Assembly: GCF_038502225.1 (NCBI RefSeq)
Contig: NC_091293.1
Span: 10,695,658-10,759,657 of the forward strand
Origin: Cherax quadricarinatus
Lineage: Eukaryota > Arthropoda > Malacostraca > Decapoda > Parastacidae
Direction: 5' to 3'
DNA: 64,000 bases
Positions 53,901 to 64,000 of this stretch are shown piece by piece. Under the pieces are notes generated by a model, which was given only the letters and a program-made list of their open reading frames with translations, made no database searches and was not told where the DNA came from. Both the position numbers and the translations under genes were made by a program. How positions within the stretch are numbered: the first letter of the stretch is position 1; every line of letters begins with the position of its first letter.

Positions 53901-55389
53901 ATCTTAGAAGTAGACAACTTCTTCAATTTCTCTCTCCCCTCCGAAGCAGTTTCCTCAGGTCTGCCCTCTTGCTGTTCAAGATGATCTAGCAGCTCATCAG
54001 TGGTTAGTTCATCAGTGTCCTCCTCCACCAGCTCTTCCACATCCTCCCCACTAACCTCCAACCCCAAGGACTTCCCCAATGCCACAATGGATTCCTCAAC
54101 TGGCATAGGATTCTCAGGGTTAGCCTCAAACCCTTCAAAATCCCTTTTGTCTACACATTCTGGCCACAGTTTTTTCCAAGCAGAGTTCAAGGTCCTCTTA
54201 GTCACTTCCTCCTAAGCCTTGCCTATAATGTTTACTCAATTGAGGATGGTAAAACGATCTTTCCAAAACTCTCTTAGTCAGTTGTGTTTCTGAGGTCACT
54301 ACAAAGCACCTTTCAAACATAGCTTTTGTGTACAGTTTCTTGAAGTTGGAAATGACCTGCTGGTCCATGGGCTGCAGGAGAGGAGTGGTATTAGGAGGCA
54401 AAATCTTCACCTTAATGAAGCTCATGTCCCTAGAAAGTTGCTCTGTCAAGTCTGAAGGATGACCAGGAGCATTGTCCAATACCAGGAGGCACTTAAGGTC
54501 TAATTTCTTTTCAATTAGGTAATTTTTCACATTGGGGGCAAATGCATGGTGTAACCAGTCATAGAAAAAGTCCCTAGTGACCCATGCCTTACTGTTTGCC
54601 CTCCACAGCACACACAAATTAGCCTTGAGGACATTGTTTTTCCTGAACACTCTGGGAGTTTCAGAGTGATATACCAATAAAGGCTTCACTTTGCAATCAC
54701 CACTGGCATTGGCACACATCAACAGAGTAAGCCTGTCTTTCATAGGCTTATGTCCTGGGAGTGCCTTTTCCTCCTGAGTAATGTAGGCCCTGCTTGGCAT
54801 TTTCTTCCAAAACAGGCCTGTTTCGTCACAATTAAACACTTGTTCAGGTTTCAGTCCTTCACTGTCTATGTACTCCTTGAATTCCTGCACATATTTTTCA
54901 GCCGCTTTGTGGTCTGAACTGGCAGCCTCACCATGCCTTATCACACTATGAATGCCACTACGCTTCTTAAATCTCTCAAATCAACCTTTACTGGCCTTAA
55001 ATTCACTCACATCACTAGTTGCTGGCATTTTTTTTAATTAAATTGTCATGCAACTTCCTAGTCTTTTCACATATGATCGCTTGAGAGATGCTATCTCCTG
55101 CTATCTGTTTCTCATTTATCCACACCAATAAGAGTCTCTCAACATCTTCTACCGCTTGCGATCTCAGTTTCGAAAACATAGTTGCATTTTTGGCAAGAAC
55201 CGCTTCCTTGATTGCCGTTTTCTTGGCCACAATAGTAGCGATGGTTGATTGGGGTTTATTATACAACCTGAACAGCTCAGAGACATGCACTCCACTTTCA
55301 TACTTAGCAATGATCTCTTTCTTCATCTCCATAGTAATTCTCACCCTTTTTGCTGTAGGGTTGGCACTAGAAGCTTTCTTGGGGCCCAT
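53901..55389 (-). pseudogene. Tigger transposase, frameshifted and 3'-truncated
   Basis: From ATG at 55389: helix-turn-helix (EMKKEIIAKYESGVHVSELF), a frameshift near 55020, a TGA replacing the Trp of GWFERFKKRSG near 54980, then 54944-54198 with all three catalytic Asp present (NCDETG, LVLDNAPGH, PMDQQVISNFK), a frameshift near 54285, and 54205-53901 with the acidic linker. It ends at the LTR junction. Confidence 0.9.
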
Positions 55390-55663
55390 GGTGACTTATT
55401 TTGCAGGTGCAATCACTGCAAAGGCTGTGATAATATGAAATGTTCCAGTTGTATGTTTGGAAGCGACCGCGGTGGCTGGCTTGTAAACACTGGCACCCAC
55501 CGGACAAGTGAGGCGCGCTCAGGCCAAAGTGGACGCGTCTCGTACGGAACGAATAGCGCTGGTCGGGTTTTTAAGCGCTAATCGAGGCAAAAATTTTGCG
55601 TTAAAATGTATCGCTACTCAGATTTATCATTAATCGATGCCATCGCTGGTTGAGGGTCCACTG
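53901..55663 (-). mobile_element. Tigger truncated by fusion to the Gypsy LTR
   Basis: The right end is intact (GTTGAGGGTCCACTG then TA). Words of the CCAGCGAT/TAGCGAT type recur near it. The element stops at 53901 in the C-terminal region after TSKIK. The remaining 3' part is nowhere beyond the Gypsy element. Confidence 0.88.
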
Positions 55664-55674
55664 TATTCTCATTT

Positions 55675-56467
55675 TTTTTTATCTCATTTGATAGAATGGA
55701 AGATATATTACAGAAATAGAGATGATTTTGATTGATTTCAGGATGAAAAGTACCTTGGAATTGAGCTCAAAGTGGAGGATATGTTCGATTTTTGCCAATG
55801 TTCAAGAATAAACAAATGACGTCACCGTCCATTACGTGTCCAACTAGCCAGTTTAATATGCAGTCACGAATGGGTCGACATGATTTATGCAATTATTACA
55901 ATAATGCAGTAGTCTGCATAACGGTAAATCATCTAATTTTTGTGTGAATAAAAATTCAAAATGGAAAGCAAGAGTAATATAAGAGGGGTCTGGAGATGTG
56001 ACTAATGAACAGAGAAAATGTTATTTTAATGCCAGGAATGTCTGCATTGTTTATTCTGGACCATATTTTGAGATTGGCATCTTTTGGAATTTGTGTGAAA
56101 TTGGCCAAATTGTCAATTCTTGACCACTTTATTGGATAGTTGAAATCAGTAAATGGGCGGTTTCTTGTACTCAATCGATAGAACAAATGGAGTTCTAGCA
56201 AAATAGCTATGAGTTTGGTCAACTGGAACAATTGAATTGGCCGAAAATAGGGCTCAAAGTGGGCGAAATCACCTATGTATATAGTATATCACTGAGACCG
56301 CTACCTTCGTAAGAGCATAATTCCATAAGAATTCCATCGAATTTTGTACTTTTGATGTCATTACCATCGGTAAACGATTCTTTATTATTTCATAATTTTT
56401 TTTCTTTTTTTTAATTCTTCGACACTGAGAGCAAGTTTATGAACAGGGATCTCAACAGTGAAAGGGT
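55675..56467. repeat. piggyBac-family TTAA MITE, partial
   Basis: Runs from an internal landmark (TTGATAGAATGGAAGATATA) to a decayed terminus CAGTGAAAGGGTTAG at 56452-56466. The opposite end is missing next to the Tigger terminus at 55663. Confidence 0.82.
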
Positions 56468-56573
56468 TAGTAATGTATACAGGAGATGGGGTTACTAGCC
56501 TCTTGTTCCCGGCATTTTAGTCGCTTCTTACAACGCATGGCTTACGTAGGAAGAGTTCTGTTCCACTTCCCCA
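56467..56573 (-). repeat. RTE 5' UTR fragment, left part
   Basis: Minus-strand leader of an RTE element (GGGGTTACTAGCC, CCCGGCATTTTAGTCGC, ACGCATGGCTTACG). Its continuation lies at 61075-61325, on the far side of the Jockey-like LINE. Confidence 0.82.
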
Positions 56574-57631
56574 TACAAATACAAATATTTATTTCCTTGT
56601 AAAGCTTACAATGTGTGGTTTACATGTTATAAAATTTAAATTATAAAGATGGCCACTATCATGCCTAAGCACTTTGGGCAGACTAATAATAATTCTTATA
56701 TTTTGATATAGGTCATATGCGAGCAATACATTTGAACATATTATTAGGTACTTAATTAGATACATTCTCAGTTAGATACATACATAATTAGGTTTAAAAA
56801 AGTTAGGTAGTCAAATCATTTAATATTAGTATAATGGCAGATTTAGAAATGGGATTTGATATGTCTTGGCATGATACATTGTTTCTATTAAAGCCATACT
56901 GGAGGAGTATCGTAGACAAACTTAGGATTAACTTTAGATTTAATTAGACTGACATGAGATTTAATAGGCAGTAGCTATATTAGGAATTGTGTGTTTACAG
57001 TCCTTTGGGTGGGTGTAGGTGGAAGTTATGGGGGAATTACAGATAATGATGAGTCTATATTGTTTTGGATGTGTTCATGATACAAAAAAGAGAATTGGGT
57101 GGTTTTTCATTTGGTTAACTGATAATGGGGCATGTTATGGAGATTTTTTTAACAGTAGTTTTGAAAATGGTGGTTGAGTCTGCTGTTCTAGAGTTTTCAA
57201 TCAGGGAGTTCCAGATTCTAGGCCCTTTTATGTACAGTAGACCGTCATTTAACACGGTAGTTACGTTCCTGAAAACACCGTGTTAGGTAAAACCATGTTA
57301 GATGAACTGAAGAACTTGTGGGAAAAATATGGTTACGTTCCTGAGAGCCCCCAAAAAAAGCCAGACAACTTTTTTTTAGGCCTCCATATCTCGCAAAAAT
57401 AAAAGTGAAAATGTAATTGTAGTTCATTGTTAAGATGTATTATGTTGTTTTTACTGCTTAAGACTACAAATGTAATAGAAATAATAGTATTTCTTACCTT
57501 AAATTGTGGGTGCTGGTGTTTGTGGATGATTGTGAAGAGAGTGGAGAGTTATGTTGTGGTCCTACTGGGCTGAGGTGGATGGTAGAGGTTCTGGTACTGA
57601 AGTTGATGGTTGTACTAGAGTGTTTAACTTT

Positions 57632-57790
57632 AAGTCACTCAGTCAAGTGATTCAGTAAGTCAGTCAAGTGATTCAGTAAGTCAGTCAAGTGATTCAGTAA
57701 GTCAGTCAAGTGATTCAGTAAGTCAGTCGAGTGATTCGGTAAGTCAGTCATTCAGTCAGTAAGTCATTCAGTGAGCAAGTCAGTCAATCA
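57632..57790. repeat. 21-bp minisatellite (AGTCAGTCAAGTGATTCAGTA)
   Basis: Five regular units to about 57740, then a disordered run of AGTC/ATTC words. Confidence 0.92.
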
Positions 57791-57991
57791 GTCAGTCAGT
57801 CACACGAACGTATGTTTACCTCTTTTTTGTGTGTATAAAGTAGCACTTCATTATGGCCACAGAATGTCTTGTCTAATATCTTTGTTTTCTTCGTTAATTC
57901 TAAGACTTAAAATGCTTACACTTTTTCTTGCCACTTTGAGCAGCACTGATATGCTTACTGGGTGTCATGATTGCTTAGCAGATACAAGATA

Positions 57992-60335
57992 CAGTGGACC
58001 CCTGGTTTGCGATATTAATCCGTTCCCGAGAGCTCATCGTAAACCAAAATTATTGAAAAGCGAATCAATTTTCCCCATAAGAAATAATGGAAATCAAATT
58101 AATCCATGCAAGACACCCAAAAGTATGAAAAAAAAATTTTTACCACATGAAATATTAAGTTTAATGCACACAAACTGAAGAAGACATGCACAGTTTATAG
58201 TACTCTACTAACAATAGAATACATGACACTTACCTTTAATGAAGATCTGGTGATGATTGATGGAATGGGAGGAGGGGAGTGTGTCGAAGTTGTTAATGTT
58301 TAAAAGGGGAATCCCCTTCCATTAGGACTTGAGGTAGCAAGTTCTTTTCTGGGGTTACTTCCCTTCTTTTAATGCCACTAGGGCCAACTTGAAAGTCACT
58401 GGACTTCTGTCGCACAACATATCTGTCCATAGAGGCCTGTACCTCTCGTTCCTGTATGACTTTCCTAAAGTGGTTCACAACATTGTCAGTGTACAGGTTG
58501 CCAACATGGCTTGCAGTAGCTGTGTGAGGGTGATTTTTCATCCATAAAGGTTTGCACTTCAAGCCACTTTGCACAGATTTCCTTAATCTTTGAAGTAGAC
58601 AACTTCTTCAATTTCTCTCTCCCCTCCTCCGAAGCAGTTTCCTCAGGTGTGGCCTCTTGCTGTTGAAGATGATCTAGCAGATTATCAGTGGTTAGTTCTT
58701 CATTGTCCTCCTCTACCAACTCTTCCACATCCTCCCCACTAACCTCCAACCCCAAGGACTTCCCCAATGCCACAATGGATTCCTCAACTGGCATAGGATT
58801 CCCAGGGTTAGTTTCAAACCCTTCAAAATCCCTTTTGTCTACACATTCTGGCCACAGTTTTTCCAAGCAGAGTTCAAGGTCCTCTTAGTCACTCCCTCCC
58901 AAGCCTTACCTATAAGGTTTATACAATTGAGGATATTAAAGTGATCCTTCCAAAACTCTTTTTAGAGTCAATAGTGTCTCTGTGGTCACTACAAAGCACC
59001 TTTCAAACATAGCTTTTGTGTGCAGTTTCTTGAAGTTGGAAATGACCTGCTGGTCCATGGGCTGCAGGAGTGGAGTGGTATTAGGAGGCAAGAACTTGAA
59101 CTTAATGAAGCTCATGTTCCCAGAAAGTCACTGCCAAGTCTGTAGGATGACCAGGGGCATTTTCTAATACCAGGAGGCACTTAAGGTTTAATTTCTTTTC
59201 AATTAGGTAATTTTTCACATTGGGGGCAAATGCATTGTGTAACCAGTCATAGAAAAAGCCCCTAGTGACCCATGCCTTACTGTTTGCCCTCCACAGCACA
59301 CGCAAATTAGCCTTGAGGATATTCTTTTGCCTGAATGCTCTGGGAATTTCTGAGTGATACACCAATAAAGGCTTCACTTTGCAATCACCACTAGCATTGG
59401 CACACATCAGAAGAGTAAGTCTGTCTTTTATAGGCTTATGTCCTGGGAGTGCCTTTTCCTCCTGAGTAATGTAGGTCCTGCTTAGCAATTTCTTCCAAAA
59501 CAGGCCTGTTTTGTCACAATTAAACACTTGTTCAGGTTTCAAGTCTTCACTGTCTATGTATTTCTTCAATTCCTTCACATATTTTTCAGCTGCTTTTTGG
59601 TCCGAACTGGCAGCCTCGTCATGCCTAATCACACTATGTATGCCACTACGATTCTTAAATCTTTCAAACCAACCTTTGCTGGCCTTAACTTCACTCACAT
59701 CACCACTAGTTGCAGGCAATTTCTTTACCAAATCGTCATGCAACTGCCTAGCCTTTTCACAAATGATTGCTTGAGAGATGCTATCTCCTGCTATCTGTTT
59801 TTCATTTATCCACACCAATAACAGTCTCTCAACATCTTCTAACACTTGCGGTCGCTGTTTCGTAATCACAGTTGCACCTTTTGCAACAACAGCTTCCTTG
59901 ATTGCCATTTTGCTGGTCACTATAGTAGAGATGGTTGATTGGGGTTTTGTATACAACCTTGCCAGCTCTGGCACACGCGCTCCACTTTCGTACGTTGCAA
60001 TTATCTCTTCATTTCAATAGTCATTAGCACCCTTTTTCTCGAAGGGTTGGCACTAGAAGCTTTCTTGGGGCCCATGGTGACTTATTTTGCAGAAACAAGC
60101 ACCAAAAACATTGTGATAATATGGAATGTACCGAATGTATCCTTAGATGCGAGCACACTGGCTGGCTTGTAAACACTGGCACACACGGGGCAGTTCAGGC
60201 CACATGTTGACACGTCTCGGACGAATCGCGTATACCGGATTTTTTAATGGGAACTGAGGCAAAATTTTTGCGTTAAAATGTATCGAATACCGGATTTATC
60301 GGAAACCGATGGCATCGCGAACCGGGGGTCCACTG
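57992..60335 (-). mobile_element. Full-length Tigger, GGTTTGCGAT subfamily
   Basis: A 2344-bp element, TA at 57990-57991 and 60336-60337, ends CAGTGGACCCCTGGTTTGCG and CGCGAACCGGGGGTCCACTG. Subterminal words are of the CGGTTTCCGAT/CGGTATTCGAT type. It is nested in the element at 57235-60654. Confidence 0.93.
58293..60075 (-). pseudogene. Tigger transposase with a catalytic Asp-to-Glu change
   Basis: ATG at 60075. A frameshifting deletion near 60010 affects the first helix. An open frame from 59974 to 59102 covers both DNA-binding domains and most of DDE. The first catalytic Asp is kept (NCDKTG), the second is Glu (LVLENAPGH), and the third (PMDQQV) lies after a frameshift near 59120. The frames 58866-58486 and 58574-58293 carry the linker and C-terminus. 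It is inactive. Confidence 0.9.
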
Positions 60336-61074
60336 TATAGCAATTAAAAGATCAAAACACAATTCACAATCACAAGCTTGTAGCAGAGAAGTTGAACTGG
60401 ACACGTATGTAGTACGAATGCTGGGATGGTGGGGTGGTGTTGGGGGGTGGCTGGGGACGGCGGGAGGTCTCCTCAGCTGAACCACAAGAAGGCGGCCGCT
60501 TGAGGAAAATGGAAGTCTTTTTTTTTTTCCTTCCCTCAAACTGAACTGTGTTAAATTCATCATACGACGTGTTACATAAAATTGTGCCACAATTCTTCAA
60601 TCGTGCTATACCCAAATTGTGCCAAATAAACTCTTGCTAATTGACAATCTACTGTACATCAAATTTTTGTATAGGTTTAGCAGGACATGGGGAATGTCAG
60701 AGATTTTTGTGTCTGGTGTCATGTCTATGGGTCCTGTTGCAACTATCAAGAAATTGTTTTAGTTCCTGGTTAAAATTAGAGTTTATGGTTCTGTAGATGT
60801 AGATTGCACAATAGTAGGTGTGAATGTTCTGTACAGTGAGTAGGTTTAGGTCTTTGAAGAGTGGGGGTGTGTGCTGTCTTGCATTGGATTGCATGATAAT
60901 TCTTACTGCAGCTTTCTGTTGGGTTATTGGTTTTAGGTGAGTTGCTGCTGCTGTTCCCCATGCACAAATAGCATAGGTGAGGTAGGGATAGATGAGTGAA
61001 TAGTATAGTGTGAGCAGGGCTGATTGTGGCACATAGTAATGTATCTTGGAGAGGATCCCTACTGTTTTGGATAC

Positions 61075-61325
61075 TAGTAAGAAAATAGAAGAAAACCAAG
61101 AAGGGTGTGTATATATATGCCTGTGCATGCATGTGTAGTGTGACCTATGTGTAAGTAGAAGTAGCAAGACATACCTGAAATCTTGCATATTTATAAGACA
61201 AAAAAGACACCAGCAATCCTACTATCATGTAAAATAATTATAGGCTTCCGTTTTACACTCACTTGGCAGGATGGTAGTACCTCCCTGGGCGGTTACTGTC
61301 TACCAACCTACCACCTAGGATTTTT
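61075..61325 (-). repeat. RTE 5' UTR fragment, right part
   Basis: Minus-strand leader up to the element start (CTACCAACCTACCACC on the plus strand at about 61299-61314). Together with 56467-56573 it forms one leader disrupted by the Jockey-like LINE. Confidence 0.85.
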
Positions 61326-61840
61326 GTAAATATATGTATTATTTTATTTTTTGACCCTTTTGTTCTTAATGTTAATCATTGTTTCAAAGCTAGGAAGATC
61401 AGTATGGGGCAAGTCTCGAGTTTCCTTGAACATGCAAGGGTTTGCTTTACATGGTTTTTGTCCATTTTTTTTTTTATGATAATATCAGACTGTAGAATTT
61501 TTGCTGAACCTTTTAAAATCTACAGCATTCAACCATCAGCTTTATGGCCCTTGCTAGCAGACCTCATCAAATTCAATTTAATTTATTTTATGTGCCAGAA
61601 TTTGTCAAAATTGTAGTGCTGGTATTACTCCATGATTTTGAAATATTTATCAACCAAGCTAGAATTTTCTTGCCAAATATTTAAGTGGCATGTGTATGTG
61701 GGGTTAATGCCTTGCTAGATTTTTTGCCAAGCTTTCACTACAATATACCTTGGCTGTCTTCAAAAATAATTATATAATTGTTGCCATGTTTATGCAGTGC
61801 AATTACGATTGCACTGAATCTCATGCATGTTTATTTTCAG

Positions 61841-61903
61841 GTGATGGAAGAGAGAATTGCCCTTGAAATGCAGCTGGAACAGATGAAGCCTTTTTCAAGT
61901 TAG
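61841..61903 (+). CDS. Terminal coding exon of the coiled-coil host gene
   Basis: Acceptor TTATTTTCAG ends at 61840. The exon encodes 20 residues, VMEERIALEMQLEQMKPFSS, and a TAG at 61901-61903. It starts in phase 0, which continues the exon at 34892-34994 without a break (ELNQELAE then VMEERIALEM), and the helical heptad-like character is maintained across the junction. The gene is not recognised. It probably encodes the C-terminal coiled coil of a larger protein whose earlier exons lie upstream. Confidence 0.72.
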   Translation: MMEERIALEMQLEQMKPFSS

Positions 61904-64000
61904 TCACCAAGCATACTGGTGTTTAAGTAGAGGTCGTCCATATTTAGTCAACTCTCCATGTGTTTGAAAGAATTTTGGATAGCATTTGCCATTTTTTGGT
62001 AACATTCTTGTTATCGTTCCACCGGTTTTATAATATTAACAGATTTAATTAAATATCTTTTGTTTATTTTTCCTGATAAACTCTTTCCTGCCCCTTCAGT
62101 TTTTCCCCATCAAATGTGTTAGATGATTTTTTAAACTTATGAGTTTAAAAAATTTTGTATTAATGATATCTATGGACAATGCTTTATACTCTACACATCA
62201 AGACATCAGTAATGCTGTGGTTGTACGTTCTTCAAGATTCCTTTTAACTCAAAAAGTTTATTATAAAATATGCAATTTATGTACATAGTGTAATATTTTT
62301 AGAGAGAACTAAATATTTCTTAAGGAACTAGCTCTCTTCTGTATTCTATTGTGTTCACACTGTTAATCATTGGAACATTTAGGTACCATGTCACTGTGGC
62401 TGATGGGTCATGTTGTGGATCTTAACTAGCATGTGGGTGTACAAAGATGACTATTGGGGAATGGTTGGTTATCTCTGAATCTTAACTAGCATGTGGGTGT
62501 ACAAAGATGACTGTTGGGACAAAGGTAAGTAATATTTTTTTCACCATTCACAATGTTTTTATGGATAAAAATTGTGGTAGTGAATTTTATTGTCAATTTT
62601 CTTGAAGTTTAAAGGTTGTTGTAAGGCCAAGTTGCCTTGTCATATAAGTTGGCCGATTAGTCTTTATTTTTATTTTTTTTTTGTAATTATAAGATACAGT
62701 ATCTATAAAATCATATTTTTTTTAAGCGCTGTTTCATGTTAATTACTGTATGTGAAAAGAAAGTGTTTTAAGAATTTAAGAGGAGATTGAAGTGATGGAT
62801 GAATATATTATTTAATAGTCTAGAATACATCTCCATATAAAATTATTAATATGCTATAGTCTAGAGTATACATGCATAAGTGATTGATAATATCTTAGTA
62901 CGCTCCCGAGTGGTGGTGTTATTATCTCCTACATAGCCCATTGTTACACTTGTTAAAGTTGTTCCAATCTTGATTTCATTCAGTGGATAACTAGGAAACT
63001 TGTTGACATAATAGCGATGCAGAAGATGGTCAAACCCCCATTGTAGTGTATTAGTACATTTCTCATTTGATGTTTTATCTGTTATCAGAATTAATGAATG
63101 AATGGCTGTGATAATTCTTTAAAAAAAAAAATGAAGATTTACTTCATTGTTTACACATTAGCAGCCAAATGTTATGAAGTGACAAATTACATTAATAACT
63201 GGAAAAAATGTTTGGGAATTTACATGTATACGTATTAATGGTTGTTTCTCCAAAATTACAATATCACTGTTCATGTTTCCAGACAATGTATTAGATCTCG
63301 CTAAACTTCACATATGAGACAAAAGGAGCATTTGCTTTGTATTACCAACATTATGTAAATGTTACCATACATCATACTGCCATTGCAAAAATTGTGCACT
63401 CAGCATTGTGATGTTTGCAAGAATGATCCTTTATCATCATTATCAGGCTGTAGTATTGCATTTTTTACTCTCTCAGATCAAAGGAAGAGTTTTATGATTT
63501 AACTATTAAAATTAAAAATCTGCCTTGAACCTGTGTTAGTTACTGCCATTAAAATAGGAGATTTCTGGTCTTGAAACCAGTGTAAACATGCATATATCTA
63601 TTTACAGGTACATGTATACATAATCAGTATATATATATTAGAATATTTGATCTCAGTTAAAATATTTTATATAGATATGAAGTTCATTTATCAGTTACTC
63701 ATTAAAATATCACAGTATTGTAGCTGTTATCCTGGGAAGATCACAGAAAGGTTGACTTAATGTTTACAAAATTAATGTTACAGCATATGGAATTGTATGG
63801 AACGATCATTTGAGATGTTCAACTATTTCATATAAGCACATTCTCAGAGTGTTGAATATCACATTACCTGAACTCTATATTGAATGGTGATCAGATGAGG
63901 GTATACTTGTAAAAGTGAAATTAATATGAAAACATTATATATGTCAAGGATCACTGACCATATCTTCAGAATTTTAAGATCTTCTATTTTGCAGCCAATT
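61904..64000 (+). other. Probable 3' UTR and downstream sequence
   Basis: AT-rich sequence, free of recognisable transposons for 2 kb, in contrast to the rest of the window. This fits a long 3' UTR plus flank. I saw no AATAAA. ATTAAA occurs near 63505, 63550 and 63700. It contains a 40-bp direct repeat (62419-62458 and 62479-62518). The end of transcription cannot be placed. Confidence 0.5.
62419..62518. repeat. 40-bp direct repeat, two copies 60 bp apart
   Basis: ATCTTAACTAGCATGTGGGT and the following 20 bases recur with one difference at 62479-62518. It is a local tandem duplication with a 60-bp period. Confidence 0.9.

Larger units (their letters stand above)
57235..60654. mobile_element. 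TA-flanked element (CAGTAGACCGTC type) holding a Tigger
   Basis: Ends CAGTAGACCGTCATTTAACA and, inverted, CAGTAGATTGTCAATTAGCA, with TA at 57233-57234 and 60655-60656. Apart from the nested Tigger (57992-60335) it is about 1.07 kb and noncoding, with a 21-bp minisatellite (57632-57790). Terminal similarity is limited to the first 15-18 bases, so the pairing rests mainly on the LINE frame being restored. Confidence 0.7.
56574..61074 (-). mobile_element. Jockey/Daphne-like LINE, 5'-truncated, with nested elements
   Basis: The 3' UTR is at 56574-57120, the coding C-terminus at 57120-57232 and 60657-61074. It is split by a TA-flanked element (57235-60654). It inserted into an RTE 5' UTR, removing about 40 bp there. 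Reading across the TA site restores one frame, which ends IWNSLIENSRTADSTTIFKT and a few more residues before a stop near 57120. Confidence 0.82.
57120..61074 (-). pseudogene. Jockey/Daphne-like reverse transcriptase C-terminus, split
   Basis: The upstream part (61074-60697) has the conserved C-terminal domain of Jockey-like ORF2 proteins: LLTLYYSLIYPYLTYAICAWG, TQQKAAVRIIM, LFKDLNLLTVQNIHTYYCAI. The downstream part (57232 to about 57120) ends with a GPRIWNSL-type block. There is at least one stop (60697). The reverse transcriptase palm itself is missing. Confidence 0.8.
34995..61840 (+). other. Intron of the coiled-coil gene, 26.8 kb of nested transposons
   Basis: Runs from the donor GTAAGT at 34995 to the acceptor TTATTTTCAG ending at 61840. 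It holds the Gypsy element, three Tiggers and many MITEs listed separately. Stretches with no feature that I can name are 35860-36570, 42516-42650, 43075-43400 and 61326-61830. Confidence 0.6.

Noticed and set aside
53894..55389. Gypsy inserted into the Tigger with the missing Tigger half on the other side
   Set aside because: The left flank of the Gypsy (before 43499) is RTE and unassigned sequence, not Tigger, so a simple insertion does not explain the junction.
57632..57790. Possible telomere-like or centromeric satellite
   Set aside because: Only five 21-bp units inside a DNA transposon. No long array and no telomeric motif.

Overview
The window reads as a eukaryotic genome, almost certainly a decapod crustacean (a freshwater crayfish is my best guess, by inference). 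There are no bacterial-style operons. At least three quarters of the sequence is recognisable transposable element: RTE-like LINEs, Jockey/Daphne-like LINE fragments, a Ty3/Gypsy element, Tigger/pogo, piggyBac and hAT DNA transposons, tRNA-derived SINEs and several MITE families. The only likely host gene is a plus-strand coiled-coil gene whose last exons lie at 34892-34994 and 61841-61903, with a possible earlier exon at 11637-11718. Nearly everything else sits in its introns or upstream of it.

Layout. 1-11.6 kb: LINE and Tigger fragments, RTE copy A (718-4215, +), RTE copy B (4880-7640, -), old RTE copy C carrying a short Tigger derivative, and a 1.07-kb TTAA MITE ending 29 bp before a possible host exon. 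11.7-18.1 kb: intron with a minisatellite, then RTE copy D with another short Tigger derivative inside. 18.2-34.2 kb: a SINE whose tail is the target of RTE copy E (19263-34211, -, 9-bp target duplication). Copy E is swollen from about 3.6 to 14.9 kb by a 203-bp MITE, a nearly intact Tigger (21059-23397), an hAT (23658-28028) holding a piggyBac with an intact 738-codon transposase (24330-26546), and a TA-flanked element (29616-34016) holding another Tigger. 34.5-43.5 kb: MITEs, a host exon, LINE fragments, a TA-flanked element (39071-40939), a Tigger with an in-frame 21-bp minisatellite, and SINEs. 43.5-53.9 kb: a minus-strand Gypsy element with SCAN-like gag and integrase encoded before reverse transcriptase (Gmr1-type order), invaded by three TTAA MITEs and an RTE 3' end. 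53.9-61.3 kb: a truncated Tigger fused to the Gypsy LTR, then a four-level nest (RTE 5' UTR, Jockey-like LINE, TA element, Tigger). 61.3-64 kb: terminal host exon and probable 3' UTR.

Relationships. The piggyBac at 24114-27276 shares its TIRs and roughly 200-bp ends with the 1.07-kb TTAA MITEs, so it is a credible source of transposase for them. The Tigger copies share one transposase family but carry different subterminal word repeats, and two of them (8438-9396 and 15161-16136) carry the same internally deleted short reading frame. Apart from the piggyBac ORF and one short Tigger ORF, every element reading frame seen here is broken. Target-site duplications allow the insertion order to be read directly in many places.
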